This document shows, in pieces, positions 12,580 through 22,928 of a DNA stretch of 64,000 bases. The position numbers and the translations under genes were made by a program. The stretch lies in assembly GCF_030867095.1 (NCBI RefSeq), contig NC_081825.1, positions 43,576,501 to 43,640,500 on the forward strand. The letters are read 5' to 3'. The first letter of the stretch is position 1; each line of letters opens with the position of its first letter. The DNA is from Alligator mississippiensis (taxonomy: Eukaryota; Chordata; Crocodylia; Alligatoridae). The notes beneath the pieces are model-generated. The model saw nothing but the letters and a program-made list of their open reading frames with translations, was not told the origin of the DNA and ran no database searches.

Positions 12580-12935
12580 GTAAGGCGCCCGCCCGCCGAC
12601 TGCGGCTGCACGAGCCCCAAACTTGGGACCGGCGGGTGCCCGGCGGATGTGCCTCGCTCCAGCCCCGCACCGCTCCGGCTCCTGCGGGTTTTGTAGCGCT
12701 GCTTTGTGACTAATGACCTTGCGCAGAGTTGTTCACAAAAAAAAAGAAAAAAAAAATCCTCTCTGAACATTTGAGGAAGATGGATCTGGGTGCTTGTCTG
12801 CCGAGCAAAGGGACTGCTCTGTAATACCACGGCTCCTCTGCCGCCAAGTGCATCACTGGGATTTTGCATTGTATTTTCTATTCTTTCATTTTCTTTTTTC
12901 TTTTTTTTCCTTCCCTCCCCCTCTCCATTGCTAAG
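12580..12935 (+). other. PCDH7: Candidate short 5' UTR intron of PCDH7
   Basis: The junction at 12577-12585 reads CAG|GTAAGG, a near-ideal donor. About 350 bases on lies a pyrimidine tract of roughly 60-70 bases (about 12860-12930) ending in TTGCTAAG, with AG at 12934-12935, a strong acceptor arrangement. Removing 356 bases would join two 5' UTR segments without touching the coding frame. Whether it is spliced is unknown. Confidence 0.4.
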
Positions 12936-12971
12936 AGGATTTGTGGAGTTTTCCGGGCACGAGCCCTTTGA

Positions 12972-13061
12972 ATGAAGCGATTCACATTTTTCCAGCCACC
13001 CCCCCCTGCGTATGCGGAGGGAGGGAGGGAGGCAGAGAAAAGCTTAATGCCTCGGTCATAA
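12972..13061 (+). other. Upstream ORF (29 codons) in the PCDH7 5' UTR
   Basis: The ATG at 12972 opens a 29-codon frame that ends at TAA 13059-13061; an internal in-frame ATG lies at 13047. A second minimal upstream frame (ATG AAT CTT TAA) is at 13254-13265. Both end before the main start, so they may reduce translation of PCDH7 by the usual upstream-ORF effect. No sign of a conserved peptide. Confidence 0.4.
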
Positions 13062-13473
13062 AGGGCTGGGAGAGAAAAGAGTGCGATCTACTTAACTCGA
13101 GCGGCGAGGAAGACGACCTGGGGGGCTTCGGTTCGCACTCTGCAGCTCCGGCTTTTATTGCAAACCTTGCAAAGTGATTACAGTAAAATCGGAGAGGAGG
13201 AGGAAAAGGAGGAGGAGGAGGAGGAGGAGGAAAATCCTGTCCTATCTGCCGAGATGAATCTTTAAACAGCAGCGCACGCTGTCCCGTGAACTGCGAGTGC
13301 CTCGCAACTGGGAGAGGAGCCGCCGCCAGGGCTCCGGCCACCGCTTGCACCGGCTCCGGGACCACAAGTTTGCAGCCGCGGGAGGCTTTTCTCGCCGCTC
13401 GCCCGCGTACCCGGTGGCCGCCCGGGGGAGTGTGCGGGGGGGGCGGGCGAGAGGGGGCTGGGGTGCAGAGAAG

Positions 13474-16400
13474 ATGAGGAAGATGCGGACTCTCCTGGGT
13501 TGCATGCGCTGCTGCTGCTGCTGCTGCTGCTTCCTGCTGCTCCTGCCTCCTCCGCTCTGGCTTAGCCTGGCCGCGGCCAAGCAGCTGCTGAGGTACCGGC
13601 TGGCCGAGGAGGGACCCGCCGACATCCGCATCGGCAACGTGGCCTCCGACCTGGGCATCGTGACGGGCTCGGGCGAGGTGACGTTCAGCCTGGAGTCCGG
13701 CTCCGACTACCTGAAGATCGACAACATGACCGGGGAGCTGAGCACCACGGAGCGGCGCATCGACCGCGAGAAGCTGCCGCAGTGCCAGATGATCTTTGAC
13801 GAGAACGAGTGCTTCCTGGACTTTGAGGTCTCGGTGATCGGCCCCTCACAGAGCTGGGTGGACCTCTTCGAGGGCCGGGTCATCATCCTGGACATCAACG
13901 ACAACACGCCCACCTTCCCGTCGCCCGTGCTCACCCTCACGGTGGAGGAGAACCGGCCCGTGGGGACGCTCTACCTGCTGCCCACCGCCACCGACCGCGA
14001 CTTCGGCCGCAACGGCATCGAGCGCTACGAGCTGCTGCAGGAGCCCGGCGGCGACGGGGGCAGGCGCGGCGGCGGCGGTGGGGCGGGCTCGGCCGCGGCG
14101 CCCGCCGACGGCGCCCTCTACCCCGGCGGCAGCAAGCGGCGGCAGGAGGCGGACGGCGCCGGGCGCAGCACCGTCTTCGAGCTGCAGGTGGCCGACACGG
14201 TGGACGGCGAGAAGCAGCCGCAGCTGATCGTCAAGGGTGCGCTGGACCGTGAGCAGCGGGACTCCTATGAGCTGAGCCTGCGGGTGCGGGACGGCGGCGA
14301 GCCGGCGCGCTCGTCCCAGGCCATCCTGCGGGTGCTCATCACCGACGTGAACGACAACAGCCCGCGCTTTGAGAAGAGCGTGTACGAGGCGGACCTGGCG
14401 GAGAACAGCAGCCCCGGGACGCCCATCCTGCAGCTGCGGGCCACCGACCTGGACGTGGGGGTGAACGGGCAGATCGAGTACGTCTTCGGGGCGGCCACCG
14501 AGTCGGTGCGGCGCCTGCTGCGGCTGGATGAGACCTCGGGCTGGCTCAGCGTCCTGCACCGCATTGACCGCGAGGAGGTCAACCAGCTCCGCTTCACCGT
14601 CATGGCCCGCGACCGGGGCCAGCCGCCCAAGACCGACAAGGCCACGGTGGTGCTGAACATCCGGGATGAGAACGACAATGTGCCCACCATTGACATCCGC
14701 AAGATTGGGCGCATCCCGCTGCGGGACGGCGTGGCCAGCGTGGCCGAGGATGTGCTGGTGGACACGCCGGTGGCACTGGTGCAGGTGTCTGACCGCGACC
14801 AGGGCGAGAACGGTGTGGTGACCTGCACTGTGGTGGGGGACGTGCCCTTCCAGCTCAAGCCGGCCAGCGAGAGTGAGGGTGAGCCGCAGAACAAGCGCAA
14901 GTACTTCCTTCACACCTCTGCACCGCTCGACTATGAGGCTGTCCGCGACTACCATGTGGTGATCGTGGCTGTGGACTCAGGCAGCCCCAGCCTGTCAAGC
15001 AACAACTCGCTGCTCGTGCGTGTTGGCGACACCAACGACAACCCACCTGTGTTCGGCCAGGCTGTGCTAGAGGTGTCCTTCCCCGAGAACAATGTGCCAG
15101 GTGAGCGAGTGGCCACGGTGGTGGCCACAGATGCGGACAGCGGCAAGAACGCTGAGATCGCCTACTCTCTGGAGCCGTCGCCATTGTCAGCTGAGACACT
15201 TGGCGGCCTCTTCAGCATCGACCCCGACTCTGGGGATGTGCTGGTGCAGGCCGTGCTGGATCGTGAGCAGCGTGACACCTATGAGTTCCAGGTGATGGCC
15301 CGCGACAAGGGTGTGCCGGTGCTGCAGGGCTCCACCACTGTGGTGGTACGTGTGGCAGACCGCAATGACAATGAGCCGCGCTTCATGCAAGATGTCTTCA
15401 CCTTCTATGTGAAGGAGAACCTGCAACCCAACAGCCCTGTGGGCATGGTGACTGTCATGGATGCTGACAAGGGCCGCAACGCTGAGCTCAGCCTGTCCAT
15501 CCAGGCTGGTGAGCAGGATGGTGCAGCTGGCATCTTCTCCATTGAGAATGACACGGGCACCATCTACTCTACCATGTCCTTCGACAGGGAGCAGCAAACC
15601 AGCTACACCTTCAGGGTGAAGGCGGTGGATGGCGGAGAACCACCCCACTCAGCCACTGCCACTGTGTCCCTCTTCGTCATGGATGAGAATGACAATGCAC
15701 CCACCGTCACCTTCCCCAGCAACAGTTCCTACACTGTGCTGCCACCCTCCAGCAACCTGCGCACTGTGGTGGCCACCGTGGTGGCCACTGACACTGATGC
15801 TGGCCTCAACGCTGACCTCAACTACAGCATTGTAGGTGGCAACCCCTTCAGGCTCTTTGAGATCGACCCAGCCAGTGGTGTTGTGTCACTTGTGGGCAAG
15901 CTGGAGCCCAAGCACTATGGCCTCCACCGTCTCGTGGTTCAGGTGAATGACAGCGGTCAGCCACCCCAGGCCACCACCGCCTTGCTTCATGTCTTTGTTA
16001 ACGAGAGCCTCTCCAATGCCACCGTGGTGGAGAGCCAGGTGGCCCGCAGCCTGCACACGCCCCTGGCCCAGGACATTGCTGGTGACCCTAGCTATGAGCT
16101 GAGCAAGCAGCGCCTCAGCATAGTCATCGGTGTTGTGGCTGGCATCATGACTGTCATCCTGCTCATCCTGGTGGTGGTCATGGCCCGCTACTGCCGCTCC
16201 AAGGGCAAGCATGGCTACGAGGCTGGCAAGAAGGACCACGAGGACTTCTTCACCCCACAGCAGCATGACAAGGCCAAGAAGCCCAAGAAGGACAAGAAGG
16301 GAAAGAAGGGCAAGCAGCCTCTCTACAGCAGCATCGTCACCGTTGAGGCCTCCAAGCCCAATGGGCAGCGCTACGACAGTGTCAACGAGAAGCTCTCCGA

Positions 16401-16656
16401 CAGCCCCAGCATGGGCCGCTACCGCTCGGTCAATGGTGGGCCAGGCAGCCCTGACCTGGCCCGGCATTACAAATCCAGCTCTCCACTGCCTACTGTCCAG
16501 CTGCACCCGCAGTCCCCCACCGCCGGGAAAAAGCACCAGGCTGTGCAGGAACTGCCCCCGGCCAACACTTTTGTGGGGGCAGGAGACAACATCTCCATCG
16601 GATCGGACCACTGCTCCGAGTACAGCTGTCAAGCCAGTGGCAAGTACAGCAAGCAG
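13474..16656 (+). CDS. PCDH7: Protocadherin-7, first (large) coding exon
   Basis: PCDH7 is a calcium-dependent homophilic adhesion protein of the plasma membrane, delta-1 protocadherin group. The exon encodes 1061 residues. Residues 1-35 are a signal peptide with an unusual run of seven cysteines (13-19). Seven cadherin repeats follow (about 36-148, 149-298, 299-406, 414-527, 528-638, 639-744, 745-850), separated by DxNDN calcium linkers (near 140, 291, 398, 519, 629, 737). The second repeat carries a Gly-rich low-complexity loop at about 190-228. The membrane helix is at 881-904, followed by a Lys-rich tail with the YSSIVTVEASKPNG and GRYRSVNGGPGSPDLARHYK blocks known from delta-1 proteins. 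The ATG at 13474 is chosen because it has A at -3 and the start MRKMRT aligns with the remembered human MLRMRT; the frame is open further upstream but without an ATG. The exon ends in phase 0 at KYSKQ|GTAAGA. The rest of the tail, including the PP1-binding RRVTF motif, must lie in exons beyond the window. Confidence 0.95.
13508..13531 (+). repeat. (CTG)n trinucleotide run inside the signal peptide
   Basis: Seven successive TGC codons encode Cys13-Cys19 in the hydrophobic core of the signal peptide. From memory, mammalian PCDH7 has only a few Cys here. The run is a slippage-prone repeat and may vary in length between individuals. Confidence 0.85.
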
Positions 16657-16767
16657 GTAAGAGAGCTGGGGGCATCCCCTGACTACCTCACCTCTCTATG
16701 CACTCTTCCCCTGCACGCATGCACATGCACACACAGAACCATCCCACCAGGGCAGCAAGGAGGCTGA
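16657..16767 (+). other. PCDH7: Splice donor and possible read-through end of exon 1
   Basis: The donor AGCAAGCAG|GTAAGAG is strong, so normal transcripts should leave the exon at 16656. If the donor is skipped the frame runs on for 36 more residues to TGA at 16765-16767, giving a membrane-anchored protein with a short tail. Mammalian PCDH7 does have short-tailed isoforms, but I did not identify their alternative exons in this window. The read-through peptide is low-complexity (Cys/His/Thr-rich), so it is probably not conserved. Confidence 0.4.
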
Positions 16768-17560
16768 GACACCCCCTCTATCACCCTCACAGACCCAGAA
16801 CCAAGCACAAGAAGGGAGCTCGGGACACCCCTGCCACTGTCTTGGCCTGTGCAGCCAGCACTCACTGCCTGCAACCAGCCAGAGTGAGCTTAGCAAACAG
16901 ATCAGGAAAGCAAGGTCCTTATCTTCTCTCACCCCACAAACAGCCAGCCAGCTCACCGACAGTGAAGGAAATAAGCAGGTAAAGGACTCAGGTACTCAGG
17001 TAAAGCACAGCCACACTATTGCTCAAAGGCAGCCCACAGCAAAGTAGGTTAGAGTGCCGAGAGAGGCCTTCTCTGACCCCATTACTCCCATCCCCTCCAG
17101 CTAGGAGCCAGGACATGTACCAAGCAGGGAAAGAAAACCAGAGATCCCCTTATCAGCCCCCAGCACACATTCCACACATATCTGAGCAGCACCCTGCCAG
17201 CCAGCCAGCCAGGAGCACTACAGGCAGACAAGTCAGCTGGAGCCAGTCGGCTCTCTGTTACACCCTTCTCGTGCACTCCCTCCATCAAGTCAAAGCTAGC
17301 CAGCCAGAATCAAATCCAGCAGTCTCTACAACAACCATCACTACATGCACACACAGCCAAGCTGCCAGGGTCCCTCTGAAAGAAACAGTGGGCAGAAGGA
17401 GTCAGCAAGGATTCACTGCTGCCAGGGAACTGCTGACAGGGACAGGGAACTGTTTCCACTTACTGAGCCAGCAGCATCCCACTGAGGGAGGGATGCACCC
17501 AGGCATCTGGACCTAATCAGGAAGGAAGCTGCACTCTGACATTATTCTCACTTGCTAAAG

Positions 17561-17561
<1 letters not shown>
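16768..17561. other. Moderately GC-rich start of intron 1
   Basis: CA- and AGCC-rich low-complexity sequence with several donor-like CAG|GT sites close together (16978/16979 and 16998/16999 are CAG|GTAAAG). A 165-codon open frame at 17019-17516 is compositional (Ser/Gln/Pro-rich), and I recognise no domain in it. It probably represents the fading edge of the CpG island. Confidence 0.4.

Positions 17562-17603
<42 letters not shown>
17562..17603. repeat. (TG)21 microsatellite
   Basis: Uninterrupted TG dinucleotide run about 900 bp after the exon. Confidence 0.95.
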
Positions 17604-17606
<3 letters not shown>

Positions 17607-20600
17607 TTGAAGCCATTGTGTTAAATTGTCAGTGGTTTTAATTGCCAGACTAGTCATTAAGGTGTCTGTAATGTACTTGCTTGTTTGTGATCTAATTTAC
17701 ACCATTGTGACTTCATTGATATTAGGAGAATTATTTTTGATACCTGTAAGTCTGGGTGAATTCAGAATTAGCCTCTACTGTGACATGTGACATGTTTTTC
17801 ACTGTTTTGAAGGATATTAAAGGAAATCCATTACCTGGGAGAAGGACCCAGTTCTGCCCCCTTTATTCGTGCTAAGTAGTACTTGACTTTATCTGGAGTC
17901 CTACTGATTTTAGTGGAACCTCCTACAGAGTGAGAGATTTCTCAATGGAAGGTGTTCAAAGGAATGATTCTGTCCTCAGCTACACTGATTCAGATCTGTC
18001 ACTGTAGTGAGTGGAGTTCTGTTAGTGTAAGAACTGGTGTGAGGGACACAGCAATGCAATCCCTGAAATAAAATTGGGTAAAATGGTGGAGAATCACTTC
18101 ATGTTCAGTATATGTTTAGTTTCAAACTTAGATAATGCTACTTGCCTTATCTGGTCAGGGATTGCACGCTAAGAGTTGGTCCTGTTACTGGGGGAGCCGC
18201 ATAGAAAATCATTCTGAAAGTTTTCTCAACTACAATGCACATTATGAGGGATGCTACAGATACATGAATGCTGATTCATGCAAATATGTTGCCAAGCCTG
18301 AGACATGGAAATCCTGTCTAGTTTGACAAAAAATGCCTGCTTCTCTACTTATTAATATGCAAATATGGTGAAATATTCCATTTTTTTAATTCTTTGAAAC
18401 ATCTGTTAGTCTGCTAAAATTGACTTTTATAATATATAGCCGATACTTGCATTCTGCTTGTGAATACTAAAAATATTGTAAGCAGAAGTCAACTGCATGA
18501 GCCATTCATTCTTTTAGCTGAGCCACAAAAATGTGTGATTGATGTAATATTTGCCAGTATTATTTGTGTGTGTTGTTTTGTGAATCATACAGATGTTTTT
18601 TGGAACATTTGACACAGGGGTTTCCCAGTGAAATGTTTCACTAGCTCCCTCTTGGAGAGAACATTATAATGTTAGTTTCACAACTACTGTCTGTATAAAA
18701 TATAAAATACTATAAAGGTTTTGAGGCTTCCATTTACTGTGGTTTATTGAAGACACAGCAGATGACCCTTTTTTTAGTGATCCCTATGCCAGCATAGAAA
18801 GAACCTAAGCTAATTGGCTACTAAATCTCTCTTGTTGGATAAATTCATCTAAAAATATAAATTAAAAACTGACAAGAATATCATTTATTGTGGGGGAAAA
18901 ATGAGTTGCCTATTAAAAGTAGAAATTGGTAGAAGATTAGACCATACAAATGACTACTTGTTCTAATGAGTGCCTCCTTTGAGGTTATTGTACAAAAATA
19001 TATTATCTTACTTATTATTTACATTATATTACCAGGAATTTTTTTGACATACAATATCTTACAATGTATCCTTGGAGAAGAAAATTACTTATTATAATTT
19101 TTCATGCAACAATCATACTAAAAGAAATACATCTTGAATTACACCATTATTTATCTCATTTGATACAAAGACAGTTTCTCAGTTAATGTCTGTCAGCTTT
19201 GCAAGTTTACAGTAGTTTGATTTGTTATGAAGTTTATTATGCTTGAGTAGTATATAGCGGACTTTTAAATGTCTTATCATAAGTGTTATTTTAAAATACA
19301 CTGAAAAGTTGATGTTACTTAATATATCAGTTTAATATCTTTGTTAACATGGCAATTAAACTTTCTTCCTCCAAAATAAATCATAATGTCAAAACCTAAC
19401 AAATGCAAAGGCCCCTTAAAGCATTCATATAAATTAGGGAGTGTGGTCATTCTTACTGTTTTCACAGAAACAGCAGGAATAATGTTAAATTATAGCTTTT
19501 GGCAGACTGCTTCTATTGCATACATCCTCTGAGTACCAGCTAAGTTAGTACTGTGTCACATTTATATACTTTTTGTATATGTTTCCACATAGCAGAGAAC
19601 ACACCAGGACACGGTTTATAAAAAAGAATAGGTCAATTTTCCATGTTTCAAACATCACCATTTTGGCATTGATTGATTTCCCATTTTATCCTTACTCTTG
19701 AAATCTTAAATCAGGAAATATTTTTGTTCAGCATCTGATTTAGAAGGGAAGACAAAATATTTATAAATAAACTATTATCAAATGACATTGATTGTATCAT
19801 AACTGTACATCCAGATCATACAAGTGGCATATTAGGATGTACATTTCAGGAAGTGCTTAGCTAAAAGTTGTCTGTCTTCCTTTTATCACTAATAATTATT
19901 TTTGTTCTGTTGAGACATAATATGGTGTATAAAGTTTTAAAGACAAATAAATAGGCAATTAAGGAACTTTTTGTCCTGAGGAACTGTAGATGAGGGTGAT
20001 ATCTATTAGCCATTAATGTAATTAGAATTGGTAATGGATACATCATCAGATCCACAGTATTGTTGTCAGGATATAAGGTATCTATTTACAAAACTGTTTG
20101 TTGTGCCTAGGAGAGTACGTGGGCAAGGTCTTTCATTTTGATTTGTGGCAATACATTTTTCTTTAACAGATTTCATATTTGGGGGGTGTGTGCATGTGCA
20201 CGCATGTGTGTGTGTAAGTTTAATACCATATACATAATTCCTGAGTGCAATTTTTTTGGCATAATACAACGTGAACCATATAAACAGCAAAATATCTTGG
20301 TATACATATTAAAAATAGAAATGCACATTTTGTCATTTGACTTATGTTTAAATTAAATCACTAAGAACTTTCACATTTAACCTTTACTTTACAGCAAGGT
20401 TCTCTATAATTTTTTCCTGAATTACTTTGCAGGAGCTCATTTTAAAGGCTATTCTTGTCTTATTAACATGATATTATGTTTGAAACAGTATGTTCTTTTA
20501 GGCTTCCCCTTTGAAGTCCATTCTAATTTACCAAAGCACTTAAACCTGTGATTAACTTTTCTTAAGTTTCCTAGAACTTAACCACTTGCTTGTAGTGAAG

Positions 20601-21698
20601 AACATGAAAAAAGTGCTTTGTAGAACAGGGATGGACTTAAGTAAGTGCTTTTCTGGATCATGGCCTTATTACCAGAAATTTTAAGTTGCTGAAGGCTGCT
20701 ATGAGGTGCCAAAGGCCATTAATATCAGCACAGACAGTAGCAGTTAAGGAAGCTCAGTGCATCACAAGAGCTTCTTATGCTTCCTTAACCATAATCATAA
20801 AACATAACTAATAACTTTTACTTATCAGTATTGGTTTATAAATTTATAAAGTTATATTCCATTTTTCTTTACAGTTGAGTGTGATAGAAGCTTATGTATG
20901 AGCAGAATTTTCAGTGAAACTTTTAGGAACAAATGAAAAATGTTTAGATTAGCATTCTTTGGAGAACAGGCCCTTTAGGAAGTGAGGAGTTTGGTAGATT
21001 TTGATTTTGTTTTGCTTTGGGGTTTGCTTTGGGTTTTTTTGGTCCATTATTGTCCATTGTCTCTCTTTTAACTGCCAGAAAATGAACAGTGATAGATAGG
21101 ATATTTAAAATGTTCTAGATGTGTTTGCCAAAGATATTATCAGCGTGATTTGAAGGAGCTATGCAGAAATTTGTGAATGGCATTATGTCTTTGCTTGAGG
21201 TACATTGTGCCTATCAGTTCTGTAATCCTTTAGAATTATCCTTATGCTTTTGCTAGTTAGAAAATGTGATGTTTAGTAAAGAAAGCTGTTATCACACACA
21301 GATGTAGTGACAAATCTACCCAGTTCATAGCACTTAACTTTGAAGAAATTAATTTTAAAAAAATCATTTAGTGGGTTATTCAGTTAATTTATTTTTGTAG
21401 CTATTATATATTAAACAGTCCTGACTGTAAAAGCACTCTGAATGGTGCGTTAGCACACATGTGAGTTGTAGCAGTAAAATAAAAGGGTCCGTTTTCCTGT
21501 AGCTATCCACATGTAACTTCCACAGGTGTTAATGGAAGCCCATACATTATGGGGACAATTAGTCTTAAATGAACAGTATAACCAACACAAAAATCATCAT
21601 CTTTCTGGTGATAATAATGTATAAATAACTATTTAAAAAATAATTCATAGGAAACTCCAAGGGTAACGTTGGTCATGACTTTTGTCTAGACTAATTTT
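17604..21698. other. Repeat-poor intronic DNA
   Basis: About 4 kb of AT-rich sequence in which I see no transposon end, satellite or reading frame worth naming. Long repeat-free stretches next to developmental genes often contain conserved enhancers, but that needs cross-species alignment. Confidence 0.4.
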
Positions 21699-22290
21699 AT
21701 AGGGTGTTGACAAATGTTCACAGCACCTGGCCTATGACCATGCGGCTTGCTTTAAGCCTTGTAATTGTAGACCAGGAGAACCATGTACAGGCCCTCATCA
21801 GTGCTGGAAGCTGTGTGAGAAACATGGTATAAGTAATTCAGGGTGGGGTTTGGGACAGGCAGGAGAATGGTGGGCCAGTGGGTCTGCAGGAGATTTTAGC
21901 AGGTGCAGGAGGGTTTGGCAGGATCAGGGAGGCTGGTGAGTTTCTGGGAGAAGAGGGAGGCTGTTGGGTCCATGTCAGGTGGGGTGCATCCAGAGATGGG
22001 AGGGCTGGGAGACTAATAGCTTGGTCAGGCTGGCAGGGGTAGGACGTGTGCAGCCCTGGGGTTGCGGCAAGAAGCTGGGTTTTCCCAGACCTGGGGCTGT
22101 ACTCCAAATGCATGCCAATGTTCACTGGATCATGTTAACTCGTTCTTTATCTAAGTTAGGTGATCTACTCAGTTGACCTAATTTAGATCGGGCCCTCCTT
22201 TTATGGCCTGATGAAACCCATTGAACAAATGGGTATTTAGATTGACCTAACCCCTAGTTAGGTTAATCAAAATGTAATGCTCAGATGTAC
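21699..22290. repeat. Probable unclassified transposon with GC-rich core
   Basis: A GC-rich block of imperfect short repeats (gggaggctg / gggctggga type, about 21840-22085) interrupts AT-rich DNA and is followed by an AT-rich segment with inverted phrases around 'tgacctaa' and 'ttaggt'. The left edge TATAGGGTG and right edge CACCTATAG-like sequence are weakly inverted. This resembles the layout of the 36.5- and 56.2-kb elements, but the ends are too poor for assignment. Confidence 0.3.
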
Positions 22291-22638
22291 CTATAGGATC
22301 TAGTCAGACAAAAATAAAATCTTACTTTAGCGCTAGTTCAATATAAAAAGAGATATGAAACATTATGGTTGAGTTATACACATCTCATTTGGATATCTCA
22401 TTAAAAATAATATTGATACAGTTTGTCAAACTATGTCCAAAAGTACACTTTAAGATTACATTTTTTAAATTGTATGATGTTAAGTATTCCACAGTTAGTT
22501 TTAAAAATGGCCCATATCTGACGTTTAGCAAGAAACGTTTCTTGAAAAGAGGGACTAATTAAACATATGAAAGATATATTCTTGAGGCTGTCATTATCTT
22601 TTCTTAACAAAAGTGTTCCACTGTTAAATGATGTCTTT

Positions 22639-22928
22639 GGGCACTGACAGACACGAAAAAACCCCCCAACACCTTGCTGGAAGAGGAAGCATGTTAGTTT
22701 GACCCGGCTCCCTAGCGTCTGTAGAGATTGGGTGCTTCAGCGGGGCTTTCTGGCACTTTTATCTAATAGCTGATTCACTCAGCTATTAGATAAAAGTGCC
22801 AAAAAGACATCAGATGAGCCAGGTCAAATTAACACCATGCCTCTTCTGGGCATGCACTGCACTTGGTGTGGGGGTGTACTGAGCTAAAAGTAAAGCACTA
22901 TTTTTTTTTCATGTCTGTAAGGTTCCCC
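22639..22928. mobile_element. Small inverted-repeat transposon with a perfect 23-bp hairpin at its centre
   Basis: Left end GGGCACTGACAGACACGAAA and right end, read inverted, GGGGAACCTTACAGACATGA share CAGACAYGAAAA. The middle holds a perfect inverted repeat, arms 22751-22773 and 22779-22801, with a 5-base loop. No coding frame. The GGG...CCC ends and about 290-bp size suggest a relation to the GGGYRCATCTACA family, but the termini differ. Confidence 0.6.

Larger units (their letters stand above)
8980..16700. promoter_or_regulatory. CpG island covering PCDH7 promoter, 5' UTR and first coding exon
   Basis: From about 8.98 kb the base composition changes to GC-rich with dense CpG, and this continues to the end of the coding exon near 16.7 kb. 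Poly-G/C runs (11220-11231, 11711-11721), CCTCC tracts (about 11884-11905) and GGA repeats (13193-13230) are typical of a CpG-island promoter and GC-rich 5' UTR. Many overlapping open frames on both strands here are a by-product of low stop-codon density. The transcription start cannot be placed from sequence alone; candidates lie between 10.8 and 12.4 kb. Confidence 0.8.

Noticed and set aside
13297-13473. Starting PCDH7 at the GTG 59 codons upstream
   Set aside because: GTG is not a normal vertebrate start, and the ATG at 13474 gives a proper signal peptide and matches the remembered start of the mammalian protein.
13846-14955. Long antisense open frame (369 codons) opposite PCDH7
   Set aside because: It is the mirror of GC-rich cadherin codons. 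Its translation is a low-information mix of His, Val, Arg and Leu with no domain, and the sense strand is clearly the real gene.
15886-16632. Antisense open frame of 248 codons opposite the PCDH7 tail
   Set aside because: It has the same compositional cause; sense-strand protein homology explains the region fully.
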